A stretch of DNA of 27,428 bases, from positions 1-27,428 of the forward strand of contig CAZHBA010000019.1 of assembly GCA_964530225.1 (NCBI GenBank), written 5' to 3'. The notes below the pieces were generated by a model, which saw only the letters and a list, made by a program, of their open reading frames with translations, did no database searches and was not told the DNA's origin. This stretch comes from CAZHBA01 sp964530225 (GTDB lineage Bacteria > Pseudomonadota > Alphaproteobacteria > UBA6615). Made by a program: the position numbers and the translations under genes. This document shows positions 1 through 7,921 of this stretch, one piece after another (position 1 is the stretch's first letter; every line of letters starts with the position of its first letter).

Positions 1-150
1 TGCCCGCATGACGAAGCGAGCCGCCTCAATATTTCGGGTACGCGATTGCGTGAGATATTAGTCGCCCACGAGCCGGTTCCCGAGGAGTTCAGCCGGCCTG
101 AGGTGCTCTCAGTTCTACAGGCCTATTACGACAAGCCGCAAAAAGGGTAG
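1..150 (+). CDS. sat: Sulfate adenylyltransferase (ATP sulfurylase), C-terminal end
   Basis: This open frame enters from the left edge and gives the last 49 residues before a TAG stop. The segment NISGTRLREIL followed by FSRPEVLSVLQAYY is the usual C-terminal pattern of the PUA/ATP-sulfurylase fold of Sat. In sulfur oxidisers Sat runs in reverse, turning APS and pyrophosphate into sulfate and ATP. That role fits its position 206 bases upstream of aprMBA on the same strand. Only the tail is visible, so length, start and catalytic HxGH motifs cannot be checked. Assignment rests on the tail motif plus the neighbours. Confidence 0.85.
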   Translation, partial: CPHDEASRLNISGTRLREILVAHEPVPEEFSRPEVLSVLQAYYDKPQKG

Positions 151-356
151 GAGTTACGTTTACCCTATGGCCAGGCGGTTTCCGGTTTCCACCAGATAGT
201 GGGCATGCAGACGGAAAACCTCGCACCGAGGGCAAAAAAATGGCGAATTCATTACTGATCGCAACAAGTTATACGAGAATGGTATGTAAAAAAGTCCAGC
301 GTAGGTACTTTAACCATCTTCGCGTGATCATCATTGGGTAACATCGGGGTAAATTA

Positions 357-1142
357 ATGTTTAGTAGCAGTCCCTTTGCCGAGCTTGCGGCGTTCATACC
401 ACCCTCCATCATGCAGACGTATATCGTCGTCATGATACTCTTTGTCGTGGGTGGCACGCTGTACGACATGGTCCACAAGAAGAGCGCCAAGTACTTCTTT
501 AACAATTGGCGAAATGTAAAAAATAAGGGGGCGCAGCAGGTCGGTGGCGGGAAAATGGTATTCCTAGCGATCCAGACCGCCGTGGTGGAGGGCCTGACTT
601 CAGGCGAATTCTGTAACGTGCAACGCAGAATTGCCCACCTACTGACGGTGTACGGTTTTCTGGCATACCTGATTACGACCGCCATCATGGTATTTTGGTA
701 CCCAACGCCCGCTACTCCGGCGCCCACGTTTTTGCCGCAGCTTTGGTATATCGGGGCCTTGGTGGCGCTCGTCGGCGGATATTGGTTCTGGTTCTTCATT
801 CGGGTCGACGTCGCTGCTGAAGGCAATTCACCGTTCCGCATTGTGCGCGCTGACCTGTTCATTCTTTCGCTTCTGGCGAGCGTGACGCTGGGTGTGATTT
901 GGGCGTATCTGCAGGCGATGGATAGCTCTGCGACAAACCTGTTCCTCGGTCTGTACCTCATCGCTACGACGGTGCTCTTTGGATCTGTTCCGTGGTCCAA
1001 ATTCTCGCACATGTTCTACAAGCCCGCCGTGGCCCTCCAAAAACGGGTGGAACAAGCGAACGGTTCAAGAAGGAACTTGCCGGACTACGCCGACAAACCC
1101 GAAAGTTTCGGTAGTGCCCGCCAGCAGCCCCGGCATTATTAA
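357..1142 (+). CDS. aprM: AprM, membrane protein associated with APS reductase
   Basis: A 261-residue integral membrane protein directly upstream of aprB and aprA. Hydrophobic segments are visible at about residues 20-38, 95-115, 127-147, 165-187 and 193-210, and the tail from about residue 220 is polar. In sulfur-oxidising bacteria that lack QmoABC, AprM is the proposed membrane anchor passing electrons from AprBA to the quinone pool. That role is family knowledge and is not proven here. Histidines at the ends of membrane segments (RIAHLL, KFSHMF) could serve as haem or quinone ligands, but this is inference. The ATG at 357 has only a weak Shine-Dalgarno. The gap to aprB is 43 bases, so the three genes are probably one operon. 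Confidence 0.85.
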   Translation: MFSSSPFAELAAFIPPSIMQTYIVVMILFVVGGTLYDMVHKKSAKYFFNNWRNVKNKGAQQVGGGKMVFLAIQTAVVEGLTSGEFCNVQRRIAHLLTVYGFLAYLITTAIMVFWYPTPATPAPTFLPQLWYIGALVALVGGYWFWFFIRVDVAAEGNSPFRIVRADLFILSLLASVTLGVIWAYLQAMDSSATNLFLGLYLIATTVLFGSVPWSKFSHMFYKPAVALQKRVEQANGSRRNLPDYADKPESFGSARQQPRHY

Positions 1143-1185
1143 TCAGCCCATCATTGGCCGTTGTTACAGGAGTTAAATTAGGATT

Positions 1186-1650
1186 ATGCCTACGTTTGTT
1201 TATATGACGAGTTGCGACGGCTGCGGCCATTGCGTGGATATCTGTCCGTCCGACATTATGCACATCGATACCACCTACCGTCGCGCCTTTAACATCGAAC
1301 CCAATATGTGTTGGGAATGCTACTCCTGTGTGAAGGTATGCCCGCAAAACGCCATCGACTGCCGCGGTTATGCGGATTTTGCCCCCTTGGGCCATAGCGT
1401 TCGGGTGCTGCGGGAAGAGGAGAAGGCAACCATTTCATGGAAGGTCAAGTTTCGAGATGGTCGCGAAAAGAATTTTGTGTCGCCAATCCGGACCACGCCG
1501 TGGGGATCGATAAAAGCTCCGTCTGATTACGAGGCGCCGGCTGCCGATGATTATAAATCCGAGGAATTGGCGCACGAGCCGGGTGCGCTCAACATCGAGG
1601 GTGGCTTACCGGCTTTGACCGCGGATCAACTCAAGCAGGGTAAGGTCTGA
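1186..1650 (+). CDS. aprB: Adenylylsulfate reductase beta subunit (2x[4Fe-4S])
   Basis: A 154-residue ferredoxin-like electron-transfer subunit of dissimilatory APS reductase, cytoplasmic and paired with AprA. Two complete cluster motifs are visible: C10-x2-C13-x2-C16-x3-C20-P and C42-x2-C45-x2-C48-x3-C52-P. A tryptophan at residue 43, within the second motif, is typical of the family. The part after about residue 60 is the AprB-specific tail that wraps around AprA. Length is normal for the family. An AGGAG sequence lies upstream of the ATG. The TGA stop shares one base with the aprA start (TGATG at 1648-1652), which indicates translational coupling and equal subunit synthesis. Confidence 0.96.
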   Translation: MPTFVYMTSCDGCGHCVDICPSDIMHIDTTYRRAFNIEPNMCWECYSCVKVCPQNAIDCRGYADFAPLGHSVRVLREEEKATISWKVKFRDGREKNFVSPIRTTPWGSIKAPSDYEAPAADDYKSEELAHEPGALNIEGGLPALTADQLKQGKV

Positions 1651-3491
1651 TGGGTCTGTTCGGAGTAAGAAAAACCGTTCGCGTCGACGCCGACATCCTT
1701 GTGATCGGTGGCGGCATGGCCGGCTGCGGGGCCACCTACGAATCGAGATATTGGGGACGCGACCTCAAGATCGTCTGCGTCGAGAAGGCGAATATCGAAC
1801 GCAGCGGTGCCGTTGCGCAGGGCCTGTATGCGATTAACTGCTACATGGGTATGCAGTGGGACGAGAACCAGCCTGAAGATTTTGTCAAATATGCTAGCAA
1901 TGACCTGATGGGCCTGGTGCGCGAGGATCTCGCTTACGATATCGGACGCCATGTCGATTCGAGCGTGCACAAATTCGAGGAATGGGGTCTCCCCATCATG
2001 CGAAACCCGGAGACCGGCCGCTATCAGAGAGAGGGCAAGTGGCAAATTATGATCCACGGCGAAAGCTACAAGCCGATCGTCGCCGAAGCCGCGCGCAAGG
2101 CCGCCACCGAGGTCTACAACCGGATTATGGTGACTCATCTCCTGATGGACAAAAAGAACCGCAACCGGGTCGCCGGTGCCGTCGGCTTCAATGTTCGCAC
2201 GGGCGATTTCTATGTGTTCAAGGCGAAGGCCGTCATAGTTGCCGCCGGTGGCGCGTCACATATCTTCAAGCCCCGCGCGGTCGGCGAAGGTATGGGCCGG
2301 ACCTGGTATGCTCCCTGGAGCAGCGCTTCGGCCTATGGTTTGCCGATTCAAGTTGGTGCGAAAATGACGCAGATGGAGAATCGAATCGTACTGACTCGGT
2401 TCAAGGACGGCTACGGCCCGGTCGGCGCCTATTTCCTACATCTCGGCACCTATACGCAGAACGCCTACGGGGAAGAATACGAATCCAGATGGTACGACGA
2501 TACCAAGGCCTTGGTAGGCAATTATGTCGACCGCCATCCGGTGCCGACATGCCTACGTAACCACGCCCTTCTGCGGGAACTCGCCAATGGGGGCGGTCCG
2601 ATCCGCATGGTAACCAAGGAGGCCTTCCAGGACCCGCACAAGGAACAGGTTGGTTGGGAAAACTTCCTCGGTATGACGGTCGGACAGGCGGTGGTCTGGG
2701 CATCGCAGAACATCGATCCCAAGTACACCAATCCCGAGCTGACTACGTCGGAGCCCTACGTTATGGGCTCCCACGCCACCTGCTCCGGCGCCTGGGCGAG
2801 CGGACCTGAAGACTACGCACCTCCCGAATACCGATGGGGCTACAACCGGATGATGACTGTCGATGGCCTGTTCGGTGCCGGCGATGCCAGCGGTGGTACC
2901 CCGCACAAGTTCTCCTCGGGCTCCTTTACGGAAGGCCGGATTGCTGGCAAGGCAGCAGTCAATTACATGAATGATCTGGGCGAAGATCACCAAGTCGACG
3001 AAGCTGAAATCAGGCGGCTTGGGGAAGAAGTTTACCAACCGCTTAATAACTACGCGGTCGGCCGTAACGAAATAGTCGCCGGCACGGTTTCGCCGAGCTA
3101 CATCTTGCCCATCCATGCACTGCAACGTCTTGAAAAGCTCATGGACGAATACTGTGGTGGCATCTCCGCGAACTATATGACGAACGAGCCGTTGCTTACC
3201 CGCGGTCTTGAATTGATGGATATGCTGAAGGAGGACTCCGATCACATCGGCGCTGAGGATCTTCATCAGCTGCAGCGAACATGGGAGTTCAAACACCGGC
3301 TACTGGCGTCCGAAAGCGTTATGCATCACACGCTTTTCCGAACAGAAACACGTTGGCCGGGGTACTATTACCGGGGCGACCATATGAAACTGGACGACGA
3401 GGATTGGCACTGCTTCACTCTGTCCCAATACGACGTGGAAACCGGCAAGTGGAACATGGAGAAAGCCCCCGTGTATCACATTGTCGATTAA
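1650..3491 (+). CDS. aprA: Adenylylsulfate reductase alpha subunit (FAD)
   Basis: A 613-residue flavoprotein of the fumarate reductase/succinate dehydrogenase type that interconverts APS and sulfite plus AMP. The FAD-binding glycine-rich motif VIGGGMAGCGA is at about residues 18-28. The flavin-proximal segment RMMTVDGLFGAGDASGG and the following HKFSSGSFTEGRIAGKAA are characteristic of AprA. The C-terminal part, including RWPGYYYRGDHMKLDDEDWH, is the capping domain. No truncation or frameshift is seen. With AprM rather than Qmo next to it, and Sat upstream, the expected direction is oxidative, sulfite to sulfate. This is inference from gene content. Confidence 0.97.
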   Translation: MGLFGVRKTVRVDADILVIGGGMAGCGATYESRYWGRDLKIVCVEKANIERSGAVAQGLYAINCYMGMQWDENQPEDFVKYASNDLMGLVREDLAYDIGRHVDSSVHKFEEWGLPIMRNPETGRYQREGKWQIMIHGESYKPIVAEAARKAATEVYNRIMVTHLLMDKKNRNRVAGAVGFNVRTGDFYVFKAKAVIVAAGGASHIFKPRAVGEGMGRTWYAPWSSASAYGLPIQVGAKMTQMENRIVLTRFKDGYGPVGAYFLHLGTYTQNAYGEEYESRWYDDTKALVGNYVDRHPVPTCLRNHALLRELANGGGPIRMVTKEAFQDPHKEQVGWENFLGMTVGQAVVWASQNIDPKYTNPELTTSEPYVMGSHATCSGAWASGPEDYAPPEYRWGYNRMMTVDGLFGAGDASGGTPHKFSSGSFTEGRIAGKAAVNYMNDLGEDHQVDEAEIRRLGEEVYQPLNNYAVGRNEIVAGTVSPSYILPIHALQRLEKLMDEYCGGISANYMTNEPLLTRGLELMDMLKEDSDHIGAEDLHQLQRTWEFKHRLLASESVMHHTLFRTETRWPGYYYRGDHMKLDDEDWHCFTLSQYDVETGKWNMEKAPVYHIVD

Positions 3492-3611
3492 CTGGGGTCC
3501 GTCTAAGGACACTTTGGTGGGCAGTGTCAGGGCAATCCGCTTGAGCGGGATAGGACCGTTCAGTAGCCTCTGACGATACGCGATCCGTTTTATTGCAGAA
3601 ATTCGCTGCCA

Positions 3612-4457
3612 TCAACGCTCGATCGGCACTCCCACCAAGCTGCCCCATTCCGTCCACGAGCCATCATAACTCCTGACGTTTTCATATCCGAGAAGTTGCG
3701 TCAGCGCGAAGTAGGCCAGGGTCGCGCGGTGGCTGAGGCGACAGTAGGACACAATATTTTTGTTCGGCGTCGCGTCGCGCGCTTCCAGCATGGCGCGAAG
3801 TTCGTCAGCCGATTTAAAGGACGTGTCTTCGTTGACCATATCCTCGAAATGCAGGTGCCGTGCGCCAGGAATGTGGCCCAGGCGTTCGCCGCCATGGTTG
3901 GGCGTTCCCGGAGGGCTCAACAGCTCGCCGTTATATTCTTCCGGCGAGCGGTGATCGAGGATCACTGTGTTGGCGTCGTCGATAGCCGTCAGCACGTCGT
4001 CGCGCAGCGCCCTCATGTTCTGGGTGTTCTGGTTTGGATGGGCGGTGTAATTGGCCGTTGCGATTTGCGGTATGTCCTGGGTCATCGGCCGACCCTCGTT
4101 TTTCCAGCGCACCCTCGAGCCATCGAGCACGAAGGCGTTTTCGTGTCCGCAATATTTGAACACCCACCAGGCATAGGTACCGAACTGCACGGCCGGATCG
4201 CCATAGAACACGACATTGGTATCGTTACTGATGCCGGTGGCCGAGCAACGCTCAGCGAAGGTTTCGGGTGTCGGAAAATTCCTTATTTTAGGATCCCAAA
4301 GCATTTCCTTCCAGTTCCAGAAAATTGCCCCTGGGATGTGCGTCTGGTCGTAGTTGACGCTGCCGGTCCAGTTGAGGGCAATGATCCGGGTGTTGGGATC
4401 GTCGAGACGGGCCTCAAGCCAGTCTGGATTAACCAGCGCATTTGACGAATTACTCAT
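3612..4457 (-). CDS. Two-domain rhodanese-type sulfurtransferase (SseA-like)
   Basis: A 281-residue protein with two rhodanese domains. The N-terminal one (about 8-125) has no catalytic cysteine loop. The C-terminal one (about 145-278) carries the active-site loop with C239 in YCRLSHR, followed by the family-typical segment YDGSWTEWG at about 264-272. The loop CRLSHR differs from the CRxGxR of classical rhodanese and the CGxGxT of mercaptopyruvate sulfurtransferase, so the donor cannot be fixed. Thiosulfate or 3-mercaptopyruvate are the usual ones. It converges on aprA and is the last gene of the minus-strand sulfur cluster, 106 bases after the universal stress gene. It probably moves sulfane sulfur in the cytoplasm. 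Confidence 0.88.
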   Translation of the reverse strand: MSNSSNALVNPDWLEARLDDPNTRIIALNWTGSVNYDQTHIPGAIFWNWKEMLWDPKIRNFPTPETFAERCSATGISNDTNVVFYGDPAVQFGTYAWWVFKYCGHENAFVLDGSRVRWKNEGRPMTQDIPQIATANYTAHPNQNTQNMRALRDDVLTAIDDANTVILDHRSPEEYNGELLSPPGTPNHGGERLGHIPGARHLHFEDMVNEDTSFKSADELRAMLEARDATPNKNIVSYCRLSHRATLAYFALTQLLGYENVRSYDGSWTEWGSLVGVPIER

Positions 4458-4563
4458 TTTGTCTGTCGCTCCATAGATTTGGATTTATTTGTGCGTGCCT
4501 GCTGGTTACTTGGCCGTCCTGGTTATCGTTTTGCCGACTTCGACAAGGCCAGCAAGCCGGGGT

Positions 4564-5037
4564 CTAGGTAAGGGTGTCGATCTGATCGTTGGTCAGCCCA
4601 CCCGGCACAATCGTGACCGGAATGCGCGATTTGCCGATAATCTTCTTCATCAGAAATGTAATCAGCGGACCGGGGCCACGCTTGCCGGTTGCTGCTGCCA
4701 AAACGAGGATGCGGATTTGGCTGTCCTCGTCGATCAACTTTACAACGGCGGATTTGATGTCGCCTTCACTGATGTAGAGGATCGGCATTTCGCCGCCGGT
4801 GAGCTCGGAAACGGTCGCTGCGTGCTCCTGCAGTAATTGTTCGGCTTCCTCGCGGGCTTCTTCGCGCATCAAGTCGCCGATCGCCGCCCAATGTTGAAAA
4901 TCGGCTTTGCGTATAACGCGCAACAAACCAACTCGTCCGCCGGTGCGTTTCGCCCGCAGGCTCGCAAACCGTAGTGCGACCCGCAATTCCGGTGAGTTGT
5001 CGACAACAACAAGAAAGACATTCGGTTGATCGGTCAT
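4564..5037 (-). CDS. Universal stress protein (UspA family)
   Basis: A 157-residue UspA-fold protein. The N-terminus MTDQPNVFLVVVDNSPE matches the first beta strand and nucleotide-contacting Asp of the family. The C-terminal segment with GKRGPGPLITF and IPVTIVPG is the family's phosphate-binding region and last strand. The ATG at 5037 is chosen over a longer frame to 5094 because homology begins there and the longer form would run into the preceding gene. It lies 7 bases after the TIGR02186-type gene, so it belongs to the operon. Its specific partner is unknown. Uspa-type proteins recur next to TauE/TIGR02186 pairs in alphaproteobacteria, from general recollection. Confidence 0.85.
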   Translation of the reverse strand: MTDQPNVFLVVVDNSPELRVALRFASLRAKRTGGRVGLLRVIRKADFQHWAAIGDLMREEAREEAEQLLQEHAATVSELTGGEMPILYISEGDIKSAVVKLIDEDSQIRILVLAAATGKRGPGPLITFLMKKIIGKSRIPVTIVPGGLTNDQIDTLT

Positions 5038-5044
5038 AGCGGTA

Positions 5045-5821
5045 TCAAATGTTGCGGAAGACAATGCTGGCAAACCATCCTGCGGCCAATGCAATTAATA
5101 TTGCAATCAGGCCGTAGATTGCCGAGCGTTGGTTTGCGAATTCGAACACGTTAGCCTCGAAACCAGTCTTGCGCACCTGCAGAGGTGTATCGGTGCGGTC
5201 GATGACCGTGTCGCCATCGACCAGATAAACCGTCGCAGTATAAACACCGGTCGGCACACTTGACGGTAATTGTACCTGGGTGCGGAACAGACGGTTCTCC
5301 AGAAATTTGATCTCTCCAAGTGTCCCGTTGAACAATCCGTCGCGTTGTTTGTTACGAATTAGGGCAGCTGCAAATTCGGCGATCACATCCTCAGCCGACG
5401 ATGTCAGAGATGGTAGAGACAAGTTTTCTACGCCAATCTGTTCGCTTTTCAACACCGCTCTAGGCAACAAGTCGGCCAGTGGCCGCGATGCCGCGACGTG
5501 ATAAAAACCAGGCACCTTGTCGAAGGTTAGGCTGTCTGCGTTAATCCAGACTCCGCCAACCCGTGCTTTACGGCGAACAACGACCTGGCTCTCGGGCGCC
5601 CGTACGACGACGATGATTTCGCCTACGTTCTCCATCGCGCCGAACAACAAAACCTCGGTGCCGGTAAACCCGGTGGTGATGGCGATCAGATCTTCGCTGA
5701 GATCAGCGACGAGTTGCGATTTGGCCGAGGTTATCTCTTTTACCGTTTGGCTCAGCGCCGGAGCACTTGTCATGCCGATCGCCAAGAGCAAAATGATGGT
5801 TATGCGGTGAATATTCCTCAT
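5045..5821 (-). CDS. TIGR02186-family conserved protein, exported and membrane-anchored
   Basis: A 258-residue protein with a clear signal peptide (about 1-25, ending in PALSQ). A soluble domain of about 200 residues faces the periplasm. A C-terminal transmembrane helix lies at about 233-254, followed by a short basic tail. Segments such as ITTGFTGTEVLLFGA and VVVRAPESQVVVRRKARVGG match the alphaproteobacterial family TIGR02186, whose function is unknown. It overlaps the TauE/SafE gene by four bases (ATGA type), so the two are translationally coupled. A joint role in periplasmic sulfur-compound handling is inferred from linkage, not from a motif. Confidence 0.85.
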   Translation of the reverse strand: MRNIHRITIILLLAIGMTSAPALSQTVKEITSAKSQLVADLSEDLIAITTGFTGTEVLLFGAMENVGEIIVVVRAPESQVVVRRKARVGGVWINADSLTFDKVPGFYHVAASRPLADLLPRAVLKSEQIGVENLSLPSLTSSAEDVIAEFAAALIRNKQRDGLFNGTLGEIKFLENRLFRTQVQLPSSVPTGVYTATVYLVDGDTVIDRTDTPLQVRKTGFEANVFEFANQRSAIYGLIAILIALAAGWFASIVFRNI

Positions 5822-6744
5822 CCGCCGAACCCGGAGATTTCGCTGATGGAAAATACGTCGAAAGGTGTCGACACCAGGTCGTAGGCAATCTTAGCGCAGA
5901 CGGCGAGAACGATCAGCGCCAGCAAGCCGCGCAGCTGTTCGCCACGCAACCGGCCTCCGGCCCTCGTTCCTAACTGTGCGCCAATAACCGCGCCAGTCAG
6001 CAGTAGCAATGCCAGCACGATGTCGACGGTTTGGTTGGACGTCGCTTGCAGGAAGGTCACGTTGGCGGTGACGAAAATAATCTGGAACAGCGATGTTCCT
6101 ATGACAACGGCGGTTGGCATACCGAGCAGATAAATCATCGCCGGTACCATGATAAAGCCACCGCCAACGCCCATAATTGCTGCCAGGATGCCGACAAAAA
6201 AACCGACGCCAAGTGGCACTAGTGCGCTGATGTAAAGGCGTGAACGGCGGAAACGCATTTTTAGGGGCAGACCATGCAGCCAGGTATGCTGATGCAACTT
6301 ACCCCGCGTTGCTGTTCCGGCTTGGCGCCTCAACATTGTTCTGCTGCTCTCAAACAGCATTAACGCGCCAATTGAGCCGAGAAATACCACGTAACTCAGC
6401 GAGATCAGCAGCTCGACCTGTCCCAATTGACGCAACAGCGTAAAGATCAATACACCAACACCGGACCCGGCGAGGCCACCGACCGTAAGCACCAGGCCCA
6501 TTTTAAAATCGACATTGCCGCGTCGCATATGGGCTAATGCGCCGGAAACCGAGGCCGCGACGATTTGGTTGGCTTCGCTGGCGACAGCAACGACTGGTGG
6601 TATGCCAATGAAGATCAACATCGGGGTCATCAAAAATCCGCCGCCGACGCCGAACAATCCCGATAAAAATCCGATCCCGCCACCCAATCCTAGGATAAGA
6701 AAGACGTCGACTGACATTTCCGCGATGGGCAGATAGATATTCAT
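5818..6744 (-). CDS. TauE/SafE family membrane exporter (sulfite or related sulfonate)
   Basis: A 308-residue polytopic membrane protein with two homologous halves. Each half begins with the glycine-rich family signature: GFLSGLFGVGGGFLMTPML near residue 25 and GILAAIMGVGGGFIMVPAM near residue 190. About eight or nine hydrophobic helices are visible, as usual for TauE/SafE. Members export sulfite, sulfoacetate or other sulfur oxyanions. Here sulfite or a related species is likely, given the neighbouring APS reductase and rhodaneses. It is preceded by the small rhodanese gene and followed by an overlapping TIGR02186-type gene. Substrate is inferred from context only. Confidence 0.9.
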   Translation of the reverse strand: MNIYLPIAEMSVDVFLILGLGGGIGFLSGLFGVGGGFLMTPMLIFIGIPPVVAVASEANQIVAASVSGALAHMRRGNVDFKMGLVLTVGGLAGSGVGVLIFTLLRQLGQVELLISLSYVVFLGSIGALMLFESSRTMLRRQAGTATRGKLHQHTWLHGLPLKMRFRRSRLYISALVPLGVGFFVGILAAIMGVGGGFIMVPAMIYLLGMPTAVVIGTSLFQIIFVTANVTFLQATSNQTVDIVLALLLLTGAVIGAQLGTRAGGRLRGEQLRGLLALIVLAVCAKIAYDLVSTPFDVFSISEISGFGG

Positions 6745-6784
6745 CGCTCGTCGAACTTATGCCGCGGTGTCGTACTTACGGGGT

Positions 6785-7120
6785 TCAAGTGCTTTCGCCG
6801 GTCTCCACGGGCAGTCCAGTGGCTGCCCAAGCCAGAAGGCCGCCGACCATGCGGTAAATTTCACCTTTATAACCGGCGACTATGAGTTGTTCTAATGCTA
6901 AACCACAACGTTGCCCGATGCGGCAATGGAAAATCAGCGTTTTGTTTTCCAGAGGCGATATAGAGCTAGGATCGAATTGCGACAATAGCATGAGGGATAA
7001 ACCGGCGAAACGCACTTCGGCATATTCAATTGGCTCGCGCACATCGATGACATAGGCGGTGTCGTCTTTAAGTTTTACCTGGATTTCCGCGGGTTCGAGG
7101 AACGTGACTTGCTGTGTCAT
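6785..7120 (-). CDS. Single-domain rhodanese
   Basis: A 111-residue single rhodanese domain. The active-site loop is C66-R-I-G-Q-R, preceded by LIFH and followed by the helix with ALEQLIVAGY. The CH2A-type segment YVIDVREPIEY at about 23-33 and the C-terminal MVGGLLAWAATGLPV are family hallmarks. The ATG at 7120 is preferred to the longer frame reaching 7243, because the extra 41 residues have no rhodanese similarity and would overlap arsR. It is the second gene of the arsR-led operon. It probably carries persulfide between sulfur-oxidising enzymes; partner not identifiable. Confidence 0.88.
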   Translation of the reverse strand: MTQQVTFLEPAEIQVKLKDDTAYVIDVREPIEYAEVRFAGLSLMLLSQFDPSSISPLENKTLIFHCRIGQRCGLALEQLIVAGYKGEIYRMVGGLLAWAATGLPVETGEST

Positions 7121-7193
7121 TTTTTTAGGGGGCCTCTGGCTTAGGGTGTGGTCTGGGTACTCTTCTTGGCAGGCCCCGGGACATTTTATTGAC

Positions 7194-7547
7194 TCAGGCG
7201 CCAGACGCGCTTTGACGGTTAGCTTTGGCAGGAACCTGTGCAACGGAAGCTTCGTCTACACAATAAAGATCATGCAAGGTTTGTAGCACCGCACCGGCTT
7301 CCGCACTGGCGATCGTATAATAGATTGTTTGCGCATCGCGTCTGGTCTGCACCAAGTTATCGCGGCGCAGCCGTGCGAGATGTTGTGACAGTGCCGATTG
7401 ACTGAGATCGACCAACCGCTCAAGTTCGCCGACGGATCTTTCACTCTCGCTCAAATAACACAGGATCAGGAGCCGCTTGTCGTTCGCCAACGACTTGAGC
7501 AATTGGCTTGCTTGGCTCGATTTTTCTTTGAGCGCTTGGATGTTCAT
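7194..7547 (-). CDS. ArsR-family repressor, SqrR/BigR-like persulfide sensor
   Basis: A 117-residue winged-helix regulator. The recognition helix lies in the segment DLSQSALSQHLARLRRDNLV, and the wing has TRRDAQTIYY. Two cysteines, C30 (LLILCYL) and C96 (LYCVDE), are separated by 66 residues. This equals the spacing of C41 and C107 in Rhodobacter capsulatus SqrR, which form a tetrasulfide link on exposure to reactive sulfur. The start at 7547 is chosen over the TTG-started frame at 7583: that TTG is part of an apparent -35 box, and the -10 box places transcription near the ATG. It heads the rhodanese/TauE operon and likely represses its own operon. Metal-binding ArsR motifs (ELCVCDL) are absent. 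Confidence 0.88.
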   Translation of the reverse strand: MNIQALKEKSSQASQLLKSLANDKRLLILCYLSESERSVGELERLVDLSQSALSQHLARLRRDNLVQTRRDAQTIYYTIASAEAGAVLQTLHDLYCVDEASVAQVPAKANRQSASGA

Positions 7548-7553
7548 AAAATT

Positions 7554-7583
7554 AGTATATTCGCATATTCGAAAAATCGTCAA
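7554..7583 (-). promoter_or_regulatory. Sigma70-type promoter for the arsR operon, possibly leaderless
   Basis: On the minus strand, TTGACG (7583-7578) and TATACT (7559-7554) are separated by 18 bases and both are close to consensus. Transcription would begin about six to eight bases beyond the -10 box, at or next to the ATG at 7547. No Shine-Dalgarno precedes that ATG. Together these suggest a leaderless messenger. This is read from the sequence, not measured. Confidence 0.6.
7559..7574. promoter_or_regulatory. Candidate operator for the ArsR/SqrR-like repressor
   Basis: The sequence ATTC-N8-GAAA fits, with one mismatch, the ATTC-N8-GAAT dyad recalled for SqrR/BigR/SoxR-type regulators. It sits in the spacer between the -35 and -10 boxes of the arsR promoter, where a bound dimer would block RNA polymerase. 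A direct repeat ATATTCG also occurs within it. The consensus is from memory. Confidence 0.5.
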
Positions 7584-7668
7584 TCAGGGAAACGGAATTT
7601 TGGGACTTGCGATGGTGTGCGATAAACGCACTATGAACTAGTTGTGAACAATTTCAGTGGGCTAAATA

Positions 7669-7890
7669 ATGGAAGTACTCGACACGTCAGGACTCAAATG
7701 TCCTCTACCGGTTTTGAAAGCCAAGAAAGCGCTTAAGGCATTGACAGTGGGTGACCGGTTGACAGTCATCGCCACCGATCCGGGTGCGATGAAAGACTTC
7801 CATCACTTCTGTGAGGCGACGGGCGATACTTTGGAAAGCGTAACAGAGGACGATGGCGTGTTGACCTTCGTCATCAACAAAGCGGAATGA
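7669..7890 (+). CDS. TusA-family sulfur carrier protein
   Basis: A 73-residue TusA/SirA-fold protein. The signature GLKCPLPVLKAKKAL carries the persulfide-bearing C11 in the CPxP motif, and the tail FHHFCEATGDTLE is typical of the family. It is cytoplasmic and passes sulfane sulfur between rhodaneses and downstream enzymes. In sulfur oxidisers such carriers feed the oxidation machinery. In others they feed tRNA thiolation or molybdenum cofactor synthesis. It is divergent from the arsR operon, with the operator region about 95 bases upstream. It could thus share control, though no convincing promoter of its own was found. It is 31 bases before mtnA. Confidence 0.93.
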   Translation: MEVLDTSGLKCPLPVLKAKKALKALTVGDRLTVIATDPGAMKDFHHFCEATGDTLESVTEDDGVLTFVINKAE

Positions 7891-7921
7891 CCTGCGCTTT
7901 GCCACGTCCAGGAACAGCAAG

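Noticed and set aside
3497..3548. Terminator between aprA and the convergent rhodanese gene
   Set aside because: Two short hairpins (GTCC-N6-GGAC and CCGC-TTGA-GCGG) are present, but stems are only 4 bp and no T tract follows on either strand.
3696..4445. 249-codon plus-strand frame opposite the two-domain rhodanese
   Set aside because: The minus strand carries the rhodanese active-site and C-terminal motifs; the plus frame has low-complexity, Arg/Val/His-rich sequence typical of an antisense shadow.
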